Positions 1 through 8,351 of a stretch of 64,000 nt of DNA are shown here, in pieces; positions within the stretch are counted from its first letter, which is position 1; each line of letters begins with the position of its first letter. The stretch spans positions 186,001 through 250,000 of the forward strand of contig JAFEAT010000010.1 of assembly GCA_018266255.1 (NCBI GenBank). Reading direction: 5' to 3'. The translations under genes were made by a program, and so were the position numbers. The DNA comes from Cyanobacteria bacterium SZAS-4 (lineage in GTDB: Bacteria > Cyanobacteriota > Vampirovibrionia > Obscuribacterales > Obscuribacteraceae). Under the pieces are notes generated by a model, which worked only from the letters and a program-made list of their open reading frames with translations, was not told where the DNA came from and did not search any database.

Positions 1-740
1 GCGTCGGCTGGTTGCGGCTGCGGATACTCCAGGGGCTGGCTTGTGATCGAGCCCACTGCGGTCAATCCGGTGGGCAGATTCAATTCCAACTTCGCGGAAT
101 ACTGTCTGCCCGATTTGACTTGCTCCGGGGCGGAGAATGACGCGTTTAAAGTCTTTGCCAATCCGAAAGCGACTCGCACTTTCTCGTAGTCGATTCGATC
201 GCCAATGATCTTCCAGTTGGTGCCAAATTTTTTGATGTAGAGCTGACCTTCAGAAATAGAATTGAGATCGCCCTTGGTGTTGATTCCAGGCATCTCTTTA
301 GCCGTGCTGCCGACTGCCATATCTCTTGATTCGACCGTGGCGAAATTTCCTTCGATACGAATCGATTTCGTTTTAGATGATGATTTGGCATCTGGATATG
401 TTTTCCAGAAATCTTCTGTCAGTTTCGATACCGCTTTCTTGTCTAACCCATCGTTATTGATGTAATCGTCGGCGTAATAGCTCATCACGCTATCGAGATT
501 GTGAGCATTCCACTGAGTTTCGATGTTGGTCAACAGCTCTTCGATTTCTTTGCGCTCTGCCTCATGCTCTTTGTTATCTGGATCTAGCGTGAAGTCGTTC
601 GAGTTCGCAGCTGCACCAGGGGTGGTGACTACGGTCGAAGTTTCAATTGCTTGAGAAGGAAGTGCGCAAAATGACGCCAGCAAAATCGATGCAACCACAT
701 GTGGTGCAGCTTGTTTTCGTTTTCTCGGACTCGTCCGCAT
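1..740 (-). CDS. Secreted NTF2-like (SnoaL/DUF4440-type) protein, partial
   Basis: An open frame runs from an ATG at 740 to the window edge without a stop, giving 246 codons, so the C-terminus is missing. The first ~32 residues form a signal peptide (basic MRTSPRKRKQ, a hydrophobic stretch, then the likely cleavage site ALPSQA). The following part, about residues 60-175, reads as an alpha+beta cone: a helix with IETQWNAHNLDSVMSYYADD, then strands ending in WKIIGDRIDYEKV. This is the usual pattern of NTF2-like domains that bind small ligands or act as periplasmic folding modules; no catalytic function can be assigned. GGAG lies 7 nt before the ATG; an in-frame ATG at 758 is possible but has a weaker ribosome binding site. 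The C-terminal part (LELNLPTGLTAVGSI) looks like a beta-rich second domain. Confidence 0.75.
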   Translation of the reverse strand, partial: MRTSPRKRKQAAPHVVASILLASFCALPSQAIETSTVVTTPGAAANSNDFTLDPDNKEHEAERKEIEELLTNIETQWNAHNLDSVMSYYADDYINNDGLDKKAVSKLTEDFWKTYPDAKSSSKTKSIRIEGNFATVESRDMAVGSTAKEMPGINTKGDLNSISEGQLYIKKFGTNWKIIGDRIDYEKVRVAFGLAKTLNASFSAPEQVKSGRQYSAKLELNLPTGLTAVGSITSQPLEYPQPQPAD

Positions 741-782
741 CTTCTCTCTCCAATTCATGCTCTTTGGTCTACGTCGACCTGA

Positions 783-832
783 GCGCAGCAAGATCCCAAG
801 CACACATTATACAGGCTGGGACCTTGCTGCGC
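783..832. terminator. Long inverted repeat between mdh and the NTF2-like gene
   Basis: GCGCAGCAAG (783-792) pairs perfectly with CTTGCTGCGC (823-832), and TCCCA/TGGGA extends the stem inward by 5 bp after a small bulge. It lies 10 nt past the mdh stop. There is no U-run, so it could be a factor-dependent terminator, an RNA processing or stability hairpin, or both. On the minus strand the loop contains TATAAT (revcomp of 806-811 region), a possible -10 element for the downstream secreted gene. Confidence 0.45.
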
Positions 833-841
833 GTCTTGCTC

Positions 842-1780
842 TTAGACTGCGACTAGCAGCTTGTTCATTTGATCGATGTTTTCCTTGATCGAATCAGCTG
901 ATTTCTTCAAGGCTGCCGATTCTTCAGCGGTTAGCTTCAATTCGACAATCTTCTTCATACCTTCGCGACCGAGAACAGCTGGAAGTCCGATGTATACGTC
1001 TTTCAAGCCATATTCGCCGTCGGCATAGACTGCGCATGGCAGCAAGCGATTCTTGTCTCTCAAGATTGCCTCCACCATATGCGCTACAGAGGCGCCTGGA
1101 GCGTAGTAGGCGCTTCCTGCTTTGAGCAATCCGACGATTTCAGCTCCACCGTTGCGGGTGCGCTCCGCCAGAGCTTCGATGCGGTCTGCAGGCATCAATT
1201 CGGTGATAGGGATACCGTTAACTGTTGAGAAACGTGGAATCGGCACCATCAAATCGCCGTGTCCGCCCAGAACCATGGCTTTTGTATCTTCGACCGAGAA
1301 GCCGAGTTCCATGCCGATAAAAGCTTGGAAACGGGCGCTGTCGAGCACTCCTGCCATACCGATGACGCGGCTTGTAGGCAGCTTGGTGGTCTTCCATGTC
1401 AGATAAGTCATCACGTCAAGCGGATTCGTGACGACGATGTAAATGGCGTCTGGCGAGAGTTTAACTGTCTTTTCAGCAACTTCTTTGACGATATTGGCGT
1501 TGATTTTCAATAAGTCATCGCGGGTCATACCAGGCTTGCGGGCGATACCTGCGGTGATAACGACAATGTCTGAATTCTTTGTCTCGGCATAGTCGTTGGT
1601 GCCGATAAGGTTGCAATCGTGACCGTTGATCGGTGCCGCTTGCATCATATCGAGGCTCTTACCTTGTGGAATTCCTTCCAGGATGTCCACTACGACAACG
1701 TCAGCTAGTTCTTTGTCAGCCACGTATTGTGCGACTGTGGCGCCTACGAACCCGGAGCCAACTACAGTAACTTTGTTCAC
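842..1780 (-). CDS. mdh: Malate dehydrogenase (LDH-like type)
   Basis: Interconverts malate and oxaloacetate with NAD(H) in the cytoplasm (TCA cycle). From the GTG at 1780 the protein is 312 aa, the normal family size. Visible: Rossmann motif GSGFVGA (residues 8-14), acidic Asp32 at the end of beta2 (favours NAD), the substrate-binding RKPGMTR loop with Arg81 and Arg87 (Arg81 is the malate-type specificity residue, where lactate dehydrogenases carry Gln), VTNPLDVMTYL, and the catalytic His in GGHGD. The frame is open further upstream (to 1852), but AGGAGG stands 7 nt before the GTG and family alignments start here, so the 24-residue extension is rejected. Confidence 0.95.
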   Translation of the reverse strand: MNKVTVVGSGFVGATVAQYVADKELADVVVVDILEGIPQGKSLDMMQAAPINGHDCNLIGTNDYAETKNSDIVVITAGIARKPGMTRDDLLKINANIVKEVAEKTVKLSPDAIYIVVTNPLDVMTYLTWKTTKLPTSRVIGMAGVLDSARFQAFIGMELGFSVEDTKAMVLGGHGDLMVPIPRFSTVNGIPITELMPADRIEALAERTRNGGAEIVGLLKAGSAYYAPGASVAHMVEAILRDKNRLLPCAVYADGEYGLKDVYIGLPAVLGREGMKKIVELKLTAEESAALKKSADSIKENIDQMNKLLVAV

Positions 1781-2057
1781 GACAAAACCTCCTGGCCCGC
1801 TGGGCCTGCACTCGTGAGCGATGTCAGCCGGGCAGCTTGGCTGCACTGGCAATCCTCGAACTGGGCAAGCGTAACATGGCTAAAGCCTCATCCCCTGTTT
1901 GCTTAAGCATTAGTTCAGTGTGCGAAAAAAGTCGTCGAATAGGGGAAACCCGTATGTGCATTGGGAAAATATTGGTTATGCTGGAGAAAGGAAACTTTTT
2001 CTGTCTAGCTGGATCTTCTCGGCCAATCCAACGTCGATGAAGATTAGAGGACCCAAG

Positions 2058-2771
2058 ATGACGCAGCAGAATCCATTCTTTGAATTCATTCTCGCTCACC
2101 GCCTGTTGTCAACGAAGCGTTGCCATGCCTTTGCAGCGGTCGCGTTCGTGTTCGGCGCATCTATCTGTCCGGGAATTGCAGCTCAGTTAGCAGACGGAGA
2201 CACAGTCTTGAAGATGGACGTGCCTAAGATGGACCAGCTGCCACAGCGTAAAACGCTCAAGGGCGGGGTCTTTCACCACGAAACGGTCGCTCCTAAAAGC
2301 TCCAAAATGCAATCAGGCGCATCTAATAACACAGCCAGGCTGCAAGATGGTAAATTTGGTGCAGGCACACCCAAGAAGGGTGGCGGCATCCTTAATATGT
2401 TCAAGGCTAAGGTAGCTAAAGACAAGGCCCCATCGCCGTTTAATGTTCAAGCTCAGACCGGAGTTGGCATTATTGGAGTCAAATTCGTACTGGGAATGGG
2501 CCTGCCACCTACAATTAACCGAGTTTTCCCCGGCACTCCCGCCCACAACGCCGGGCTGCGTGACAAGGACATCATCATTGCGGTTGACGGTGTTCCTACA
2601 TCTGGGCTGACCAAAGAAGAAGTTTACGCCATGATCGTCGGGTTGCCAGACACGCCTGTCACGGTGTCGGTCATGCGCAACGGCGACTTTTTGCCCAAGA
2701 CCATGAACAGAATGGATTTTAACGACATACCTGATCCAGAAGTAAAGCGCGATTACTTGCTGAGTATTTAG
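2058..2771 (+). CDS. Secreted single-PDZ-domain protein
   Basis: 237 aa from ATG 2058, preceded by GAGG with 7-nt spacing; upstream in-frame ATGs (1920, 2037) lack this. The N-terminus has a signal peptide (residues ~20-45, AVAFVFGASICPGIAAQ). After a basic, low-complexity linker (~60-125) a PDZ domain follows (~130-215): GVGIIGVKFVLGMGLPP, then the typical VFPGTPAHNAGLRDKDIIIAVDG and a final strand TVSVMRNG. PDZ domains bind C-termini of other proteins; there is no protease domain attached, so it may be an adaptor in the periplasm or outer envelope. The next gene starts 17 nt downstream and may be co-transcribed. Confidence 0.8.
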   Translation: MTQQNPFFEFILAHRLLSTKRCHAFAAVAFVFGASICPGIAAQLADGDTVLKMDVPKMDQLPQRKTLKGGVFHHETVAPKSSKMQSGASNNTARLQDGKFGAGTPKKGGGILNMFKAKVAKDKAPSPFNVQAQTGVGIIGVKFVLGMGLPPTINRVFPGTPAHNAGLRDKDIIIAVDGVPTSGLTKEEVYAMIVGLPDTPVTVSVMRNGDFLPKTMNRMDFNDIPDPEVKRDYLLSI

Positions 2772-2788
2772 GTGCTAAACTTTGAGCC

Positions 2789-3661
2789 ATGCGGCTTTGT
2801 TTCGATGCCACCAGATTCGGTAGCGGTCTCGACGGTGCAATTGAACTTGCTTCGTCCCGCGGATTGTCTGCCGTAGAGTATTCATTTGCGCCTTTCACCA
2901 CGGGAAAGGCGGCAAAAGCGCTTGACGCGACTGAGAAAAAATCCCTCCGTGAAGTTGCCCGGTTGAGTGAAGAAAAAGGTGTCGATTTCGCCTCTCTGAA
3001 TCTTGACTACTGTGTTGAACCAGAAGACAAGAAATCGGTCAAACAATTCCTTTTGATGATGACGAAACTCGCTCAGGTGGGCGAGGTTCTCAACTGCTCG
3101 CGAGTGGCATTCAACATCATGCCCGGAGACGGTGCTGATTGGTTGCAATCATGCGAAGAGTGTTTGGGCGCCGTAAGCGCTGCCCTCGAAAAGCATGGCG
3201 CCAAACCATTGTTGCGACTCTCAACACCGCAAGAATTTCGTGGCGTCTCGTTGAAAATGTGGCGAGCGATGGAACCTCAAGATTGGCGCAATTTGGTTTC
3301 CGCCTGTCCTAGCCTCAGTTTGAGTTTTTCACCAGCCGATTGTGTTTGGCTCGGTATTGATTATCTGCGTGTCCTTTCAGGAATTGCATCAGCGATCGAC
3401 CATGTCGAAGCTCTAGACATTGAAATCAATCGTGACCTTCTTGTCGATAGCGGAATGTATGGACCGCTCTGGTGGCGTTATCGAATACCCGGTAAAGGGC
3501 AAGTGGATTGGGGACAGCTGATCGAAGCGCTTAAACTCTATGATTTCAAAGGAACCATTTCTATCTCAATCGACGATGAGTTTGTCGATAGCGATTACTA
3601 CGAATTGGAAAATGCTCTGGATACGAGCATAAAAAAATTGGCGCCACTTGTTAGAGGTTGA
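2789..3661 (+). CDS. Sugar phosphate isomerase/epimerase-like TIM-barrel protein
   Basis: 290 aa resembling the xylose-isomerase-like / AP endonuclease 2 TIM-barrel superfamily. Signs are the N-terminal strand MRLCFDATRFGSGLDGAI, the repeated beta-alpha rhythm (SAVEYSF, VDFASLNLDY, SRVAFNIMPGDG), the late strand EALDIEINRD and the GKGQVDWGQLIEAL motif typical of this superfamily (gxGxvDw). These enzymes usually bind a divalent metal and isomerise or epimerise sugars. It is immediately upstream of the GH38 gene (start 2 nt past this stop), so it probably acts on the sugar released there. Substrate unknown. Confidence 0.7.
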   Translation: MRLCFDATRFGSGLDGAIELASSRGLSAVEYSFAPFTTGKAAKALDATEKKSLREVARLSEEKGVDFASLNLDYCVEPEDKKSVKQFLLMMTKLAQVGEVLNCSRVAFNIMPGDGADWLQSCEECLGAVSAALEKHGAKPLLRLSTPQEFRGVSLKMWRAMEPQDWRNLVSACPSLSLSFSPADCVWLGIDYLRVLSGIASAIDHVEALDIEINRDLLVDSGMYGPLWWRYRIPGKGQVDWGQLIEALKLYDFKGTISISIDDEFVDSDYYELENALDTSIKKLAPLVRG

Positions 3662-3662
3662 T

Positions 3663-6554
3663 ATGACCGAGCAATCAACCGCTTACTTATTTCTGCATAC
3701 ACACTGGGATCGCGAATGGTACTTACCGTTCGAGGTTTATCGCGCCCGTCTGGTTTCAGTTGTGCGCTCCGTCATAGAGGGCCTCAATTCTGGAGAACTG
3801 CCAAATTTTTTGCTGGATGGGCAAGCGAGTGTCCTGGAAGATGTGTTGGAAATCGATCCAACGCTCTACACTTCGATTCAAGATTTGATGGAGCAGAAGA
3901 CGCTTTCGGCTGGTCCCTGGTACGTTTTAGCAGATCAGATGTTGGTACGCGGTGAAAGCTTGATTCGAAATTTGCAGATGGGTCTGGAAATTACCTCGAT
4001 GTATGGTGCGCCTGCGATGATCGGTTACTGTCCCGATACTTTCGGTCACAGTGCAGATTTGCCTCGCATCCTTAAGGGCTTCGATATCGATACCGCCTAC
4101 GTTTGGCGCGGTGTGCCGAAGCTTGATTCGGGTCCAGTATTTTTGTGGCAAAGCAACGACGGCAGCAAAGTTTTGTCATTTCAACTGTCGCGTGGCTACT
4201 ACGATGCAGGTTTTCATAATGCCACTAAAGAGACAGACTTGCTTGCTCATGTAAGCCGGTGGCTGCCGCCAAACGACGCTCACTATTGTAAACAACTCAA
4301 CGCTGGTTTGATCCCAGTGGGCGCGGACCATCTCGCGCCACCGAAAGAAATGGCGCAGTTGCTCGCCCGTCTGGCTACAGCTATCAACGGCAAAAACGGT
4401 GGGAAGGATAAAGATGGTGGAAAGGATAAAGAAGCCACCTCCGACAAAGAACCGAAAGCTTCCAAGAATTTGACGGTGCTTGACCGAGCACTACAGGTAG
4501 TGCCGATAGCACTATCTGATTTTAGTCAAAAATTGAAAGACTCGATCAAGGAAGAATCACTCCCCGTTATCGGCGGTGAACTGAGGGACAACAGCGCTGC
4601 TCTGATGTTCGAGCGAGCCTATCTGCTGCAGGGCGTTCTATCCAGTCGGCTTTATTTGAAGCGAGAAAATCATATCGCCGAGCATCGCCTTATCGATCTT
4701 TCGGAGCCGTTGCAATCAATTTATTACATTTTGAAGATTGCAGATTACCCCGCTTTTGAATTGAAGCATGCCTGGAAGCAGTTGATGCGGAACCATCCGC
4801 ACGACAGCATTTGCGGCTGCAGCATCGACTCCGTGCACCGAGAAATGCAATCTCGAACGGTCAAGTTTCACGAGTTGTTGAACGCTCTGGATGCGGAATC
4901 AGCCCGAGCCATCGCTTCTCCACAGGGTCCGTCGAAGCTGCTCACCGCGGCTCGTACTTTGCCGATTGTTGATCCGGCGCAGTCGCCTGACCGAATTTCT
5001 TTCTTCAACACCTCTGGTGAATCGCTCGTTTCGCCCATACCTTTTATCTGGGCGACTGACGAAGATGCAACCGGTGAACCGATGTTGGAAGATCCGGAAA
5101 GAACGGATATTCAAATTGTCGCGTCTGAAAATTCTGTAGAAATATTTTCTGGTTGTGAAAATGAGCCGCTCGTCAAGGCTGTAAATGTTCATCATGGCTG
5201 GCTCTGGTCAGATAATGTGCCTGCCTTGGGCGGTAAAACCGTAAGCTGGACGCAAAATGGTTCGGTCAATCCGGCTCGGCAGCTGCCCAAAAAGGTAGAA
5301 AACATCAAGCGCGCGCGCGAATGTGTAAGCGTCGACGCCAGGCGGATTTCAAATGAGTTCCTCTCTGTCGAGGTTGAACCCGATGGCACTTTGATTGTAA
5401 TCAGTCACGAGACGCGCCGCCGCTCCCGCATGTATCGACTCGGGCACAACTTCCGCGATGTCGCAGACTGTGGTGATTCATACAATTTCGATCCGATTCC
5501 TGGTGACAAACCGATCACAGCTAAATTCGTGGCTGTGCGCCCGGCTCTTGGTGGTCCACTTGTCGGTTCGCTGATTTTGGACTACGAAATCAAAATTCCA
5601 ATTAACGCCGAGGAAGTGAAGAAGTCGACCATGACCGACGGATTCCCTGATGGACCGTCTGCTTTCCTGCGCTCGAATAAGACGGTCGTTCACAAGATTA
5701 GAACGGAAGTGTCGCTCAGGCGTGGAGTGCCTATCGTCTTCTTCGACACTGGCTGGGAGAATAAATCAACCGATCACCGCCTCGAAGTGTTGATGGATAC
5801 TGAGCTGGATGTGCAGATGAGTTTTGCTGAGAATCACTTTAGTGTCGTCAAACGCGAGCGTCCACATCTGAAAACTAGTCTGCCAGTTGCGAATGGCGCG
5901 GAGGCACCATTGGATAGGATGCCGTGTCAGCGCTTTTTCGTCGCCAACGATCAAGTTTTTTTCAACGCAGGGCTGCCGGAGTATGGAATGGACGGTTCGA
6001 ACGTCTCTATCACGCTCCTGCGAGCTTTCTCGCATCTCTCGCGTCCACGTTTGCAGACTCGCGGTGGCGGAGCTGGACCCGGGGTTGCGACGCCGGAAGG
6101 CAACTGTCTTGGCTTAAATCGAGCCAGCTACGGTTGGTCGCCGTTGGCTCCATCTCGTGGAGGCATCTTTACCGACTCGTTGCCAGAAGCGCAACTGATT
6201 CGTGTCTATAAGTTGGTCGAGTTGTTCGAGGGGCGGTTCCGGGCTGCACTGACCCATAGCTCCTGGAACGACAAAATCACCAGTCTGCTCAGTATCGAAA
6301 ATCCTGCAGTGCGCCTCGTCTCATCTTATATCTTTGATCACTGCTTGTATCTGCGACTCCTCAATGTTACCGACTCCGTACAGGATGCTCGCATCAGTCT
6401 GCGTGTGCCGGCACACGCTGCGTACAAATGCAAACTCAATCAAGATCCGATAGAAGAAATTACTATTGAGCCAGGTGAGGGCAACGCGCCCCGTCGAATT
6501 TCCTTGCTGCCTGGTAAAAACGAGCTGATCACGATTCGGCTTGAACTTGATTAA
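3663..6554 (+). CDS. Glycoside hydrolase family 38 alpha-mannosidase
   Basis: 963 aa; cleaves alpha-mannosidic bonds by a retaining, zinc-dependent mechanism. Family landmarks: HTHWDREW with zinc ligands His12 and Asp16 near the N-terminus, LLDGQ, GPWYVLADQMLVRGE, the catalytic nucleophile Asp125 in CPDTFGHS, and HPHDSICGCSIDSVHREM (third zinc ligand, ~residue 380). C-terminal beta domains follow. There is no signal peptide, so it is cytoplasmic like bacterial MngB-type enzymes. A lysine/glycine/aspartate-rich insert (~residues 241-262) is unusual and probably a surface loop. Start chosen at ATG 3663 with GAGG 5 nt upstream, overlapping the end of the isomerase-like gene region by coupling rather than the TTG-like start at 3648. 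Confidence 0.9.
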   Translation: MTEQSTAYLFLHTHWDREWYLPFEVYRARLVSVVRSVIEGLNSGELPNFLLDGQASVLEDVLEIDPTLYTSIQDLMEQKTLSAGPWYVLADQMLVRGESLIRNLQMGLEITSMYGAPAMIGYCPDTFGHSADLPRILKGFDIDTAYVWRGVPKLDSGPVFLWQSNDGSKVLSFQLSRGYYDAGFHNATKETDLLAHVSRWLPPNDAHYCKQLNAGLIPVGADHLAPPKEMAQLLARLATAINGKNGGKDKDGGKDKEATSDKEPKASKNLTVLDRALQVVPIALSDFSQKLKDSIKEESLPVIGGELRDNSAALMFERAYLLQGVLSSRLYLKRENHIAEHRLIDLSEPLQSIYYILKIADYPAFELKHAWKQLMRNHPHDSICGCSIDSVHREMQSRTVKFHELLNALDAESARAIASPQGPSKLLTAARTLPIVDPAQSPDRISFFNTSGESLVSPIPFIWATDEDATGEPMLEDPERTDIQIVASENSVEIFSGCENEPLVKAVNVHHGWLWSDNVPALGGKTVSWTQNGSVNPARQLPKKVENIKRARECVSVDARRISNEFLSVEVEPDGTLIVISHETRRRSRMYRLGHNFRDVADCGDSYNFDPIPGDKPITAKFVAVRPALGGPLVGSLILDYEIKIPINAEEVKKSTMTDGFPDGPSAFLRSNKTVVHKIRTEVSLRRGVPIVFFDTGWENKSTDHRLEVLMDTELDVQMSFAENHFSVVKRERPHLKTSLPVANGAEAPLDRMPCQRFFVANDQVFFNAGLPEYGMDGSNVSITLLRAFSHLSRPRLQTRGGGAGPGVATPEGNCLGLNRASYGWSPLAPSRGGIFTDSLPEAQLIRVYKLVELFEGRFRAALTHSSWNDKITSLLSIENPAVRLVSSYIFDHCLYLRLLNVTDSVQDARISLRVPAHAAYKCKLNQDPIEEITIEPGEGNAPRRISLLPGKNELITIRLELD

Positions 6555-6638
6555 TCAGGAATGCGCCGGGTCGGGAAACTGCTCAGCATGATTCAAGCAG
6601 GGTAAGCGAATTCAGCATAAAGTGGGTACAATTCGGTT

Positions 6639-7562
6639 ATGCGCAAATCTCATACATATTTCTCGATAGCAGCACTTTTCCTGGCACTGAATACGGTGCC
6701 TGCAATTGCTGGTAAGAAACCGATTATAGACTCGCCGCTCGATGAGAAAACTCAGTCAGCTTTGCGTCGAGCTTGCAAGCCCGGCAACGGGGCTAAAGGC
6801 AATGCTGCTGTTGCGGAAGCACTGCAAAGTGCGACCGATATTCCTAAGTGCCTGGCGATTGCGTCGTTTACCGAAGTCGCCGGAGCGTCGATGATCGACT
6901 CTCGACGTCAGTGTTTGGTCAAGGCTTTGGGGATGTGCCAATCGCGACAAGACTATATTCAGGTTGCTCTGAAATCGAGACAGTATCAGTGTTATGAAGT
7001 GACTCGCGATGCAGTCAATGCACTGATCGGCAGCGGAACGTCTATAGATGATCTGTACGACTTAGCCAGGAAAACTCAAGAAGTCGCTCTCAACGACGTT
7101 GCGCATCTAGCGATGGAGAAGGCTTACACGCTCTGTAAAACTATTCCTGAAGCTGTTACTTTCGCCCGGGAGGCGAAGCTTCTTTCGATGGATGATTTGA
7201 ACCGCAAAGCATGCAAAGACATGATCGATGACGAGCCAAATGCTCATGAATTGATAGTTCTGCTCCATTATATCGAGCCATTCAAATTGAGAGACCTGGA
7301 CCGCTACTGCATGAAGAAAGCTCTGGATCGCGCCGTTGCTGAACAAGATTTTCTGGACATTTATAACGCATCACAGAGACGAGGCGAGACTGACATCTTT
7401 CAAATCGCGCTGTATCGCGGAAGAAAAGCTCGTTTGATGCAACAGATCAAGAATGAACAAGACACCGCGCAGCAACAATTAGATGCTCAGCAAGCGAAAG
7501 CCCAGCAGGATATGCAGACTCAAGGCACTCCAGCCCCCGCCCAAACCGGCGCCGGATTCTAA
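6639..7562 (+). CDS. Secreted helical-repeat protein, unknown function
   Basis: 307 aa with a clear signal peptide (MRKSHTYFSIAALFLALNTV, cleavage after AIAG). The mature part is almost all alpha-helical, with regularly spaced cysteines (ACKPG, PKCLA, RQCLVKALGMC, YQCYEV, TLCKT, RKACKD, RYCMKK). The spacing suggests tandem ~35-residue helical hairpins, perhaps disulphide-linked, of a solenoid type. The C-terminal 40 residues are Gln/Ala-rich coiled coil. I do not recognise the family. It ends 12 nt before the converging cobS stop. Confidence 0.65.
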   Translation: MRKSHTYFSIAALFLALNTVPAIAGKKPIIDSPLDEKTQSALRRACKPGNGAKGNAAVAEALQSATDIPKCLAIASFTEVAGASMIDSRRQCLVKALGMCQSRQDYIQVALKSRQYQCYEVTRDAVNALIGSGTSIDDLYDLARKTQEVALNDVAHLAMEKAYTLCKTIPEAVTFAREAKLLSMDDLNRKACKDMIDDEPNAHELIVLLHYIEPFKLRDLDRYCMKKALDRAVAEQDFLDIYNASQRRGETDIFQIALYRGRKARLMQQIKNEQDTAQQQLDAQQAKAQQDMQTQGTPAPAQTGAGF

Positions 7563-7574
7563 GTATCCGAAGCA

Positions 7575-8351
7575 CTAAAAATGGGCGCACTGTACGATGG
7601 CTGAAACTAACAGACCGGCTGCTTCTGCTACTTCGACGGTGGCTCCGTAAGTATCGCCGGTGTGACCGCCTAGTTTTTTGTTTAGCCAACGAGCGCAGAC
7701 AATGCCCCCGAGCAAAGTGGCGGCGGGAACTGCTAAAAACACAAGCGAATTTATTTTATACAGAACGCCAATTGTGCATGCCACCGGTAAGAACGCTGAC
7801 ATCCACAAGTCGCGTGGATAGTCGGTTGTATCGTGCCAGATTTTTCCCTTACCTTGTTCGCGCAAATAATTGAATTTCCCAATTGCGTAGACTTCGGCAA
7901 GGCGAGCAAAAGCTGGAATGAGGAATAAGGATGCGAAAAGTGCGTTTCCTCCTAGTGAAGAGAGAGCAGAGAATTTGCTCAGGAGCAATAAAATTCCAAC
8001 GATCACTCCAAAGTTTCCCACGCGCGGATCCTGCATGATTTCGAGCATTCGAGCTGGGCTCTGGTGGGAGAATATTCCATCTGCCGCATCCATCAGTCCG
8101 TCTAAATGTAGTCCGCTGGTGAAGACAAACCAGAGTACGGTGAGGACGACTCCTTGCACTAAATACGGTGCGTGTACAACTTCTAAAACCTTGGCGCCAA
8201 GGAACAGGCAGATTCCAATTAGTAGCCCGACGCTGGGCAGATACTTGGACAAGCCAGACAGCATATCGTCCGACTCTTCGAGGTTCAGTTTATAAATTGG
8301 CAAGCACGTGACGTATGAGGCAGTCAAAGCTAATCTGCGGAAGAAGCTCAT
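7575..8351 (-). CDS. cobS: Adenosylcobinamide-GDP ribazoletransferase (cobalamin synthase)
   Basis: 258 aa integral membrane protein that joins adenosylcobinamide-GDP and alpha-ribazole in the last steps of cobalamin nucleotide-loop assembly. Family motifs: an N-terminal LTASYVTCLPI segment, SGLHLDGLMDAADG (metal/phosphate-binding Asp cluster, ~residues 79-92) and MQDPRVGNFGV (~105-115). Five or six hydrophobic helices are visible. It overlaps the upstream TPR gene by 4 nt (ATGA), so translation is probably coupled. No other cob genes and no cobalamin riboswitch were seen in the window. Confidence 0.9.
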   Translation of the reverse strand: MSFFRRLALTASYVTCLPIYKLNLEESDDMLSGLSKYLPSVGLLIGICLFLGAKVLEVVHAPYLVQGVVLTVLWFVFTSGLHLDGLMDAADGIFSHQSPARMLEIMQDPRVGNFGVIVGILLLLSKFSALSSLGGNALFASLFLIPAFARLAEVYAIGKFNYLREQGKGKIWHDTTDYPRDLWMSAFLPVACTIGVLYKINSLVFLAVPAATLLGGIVCARWLNKKLGGHTGDTYGATVEVAEAAGLLVSAIVQCAHF

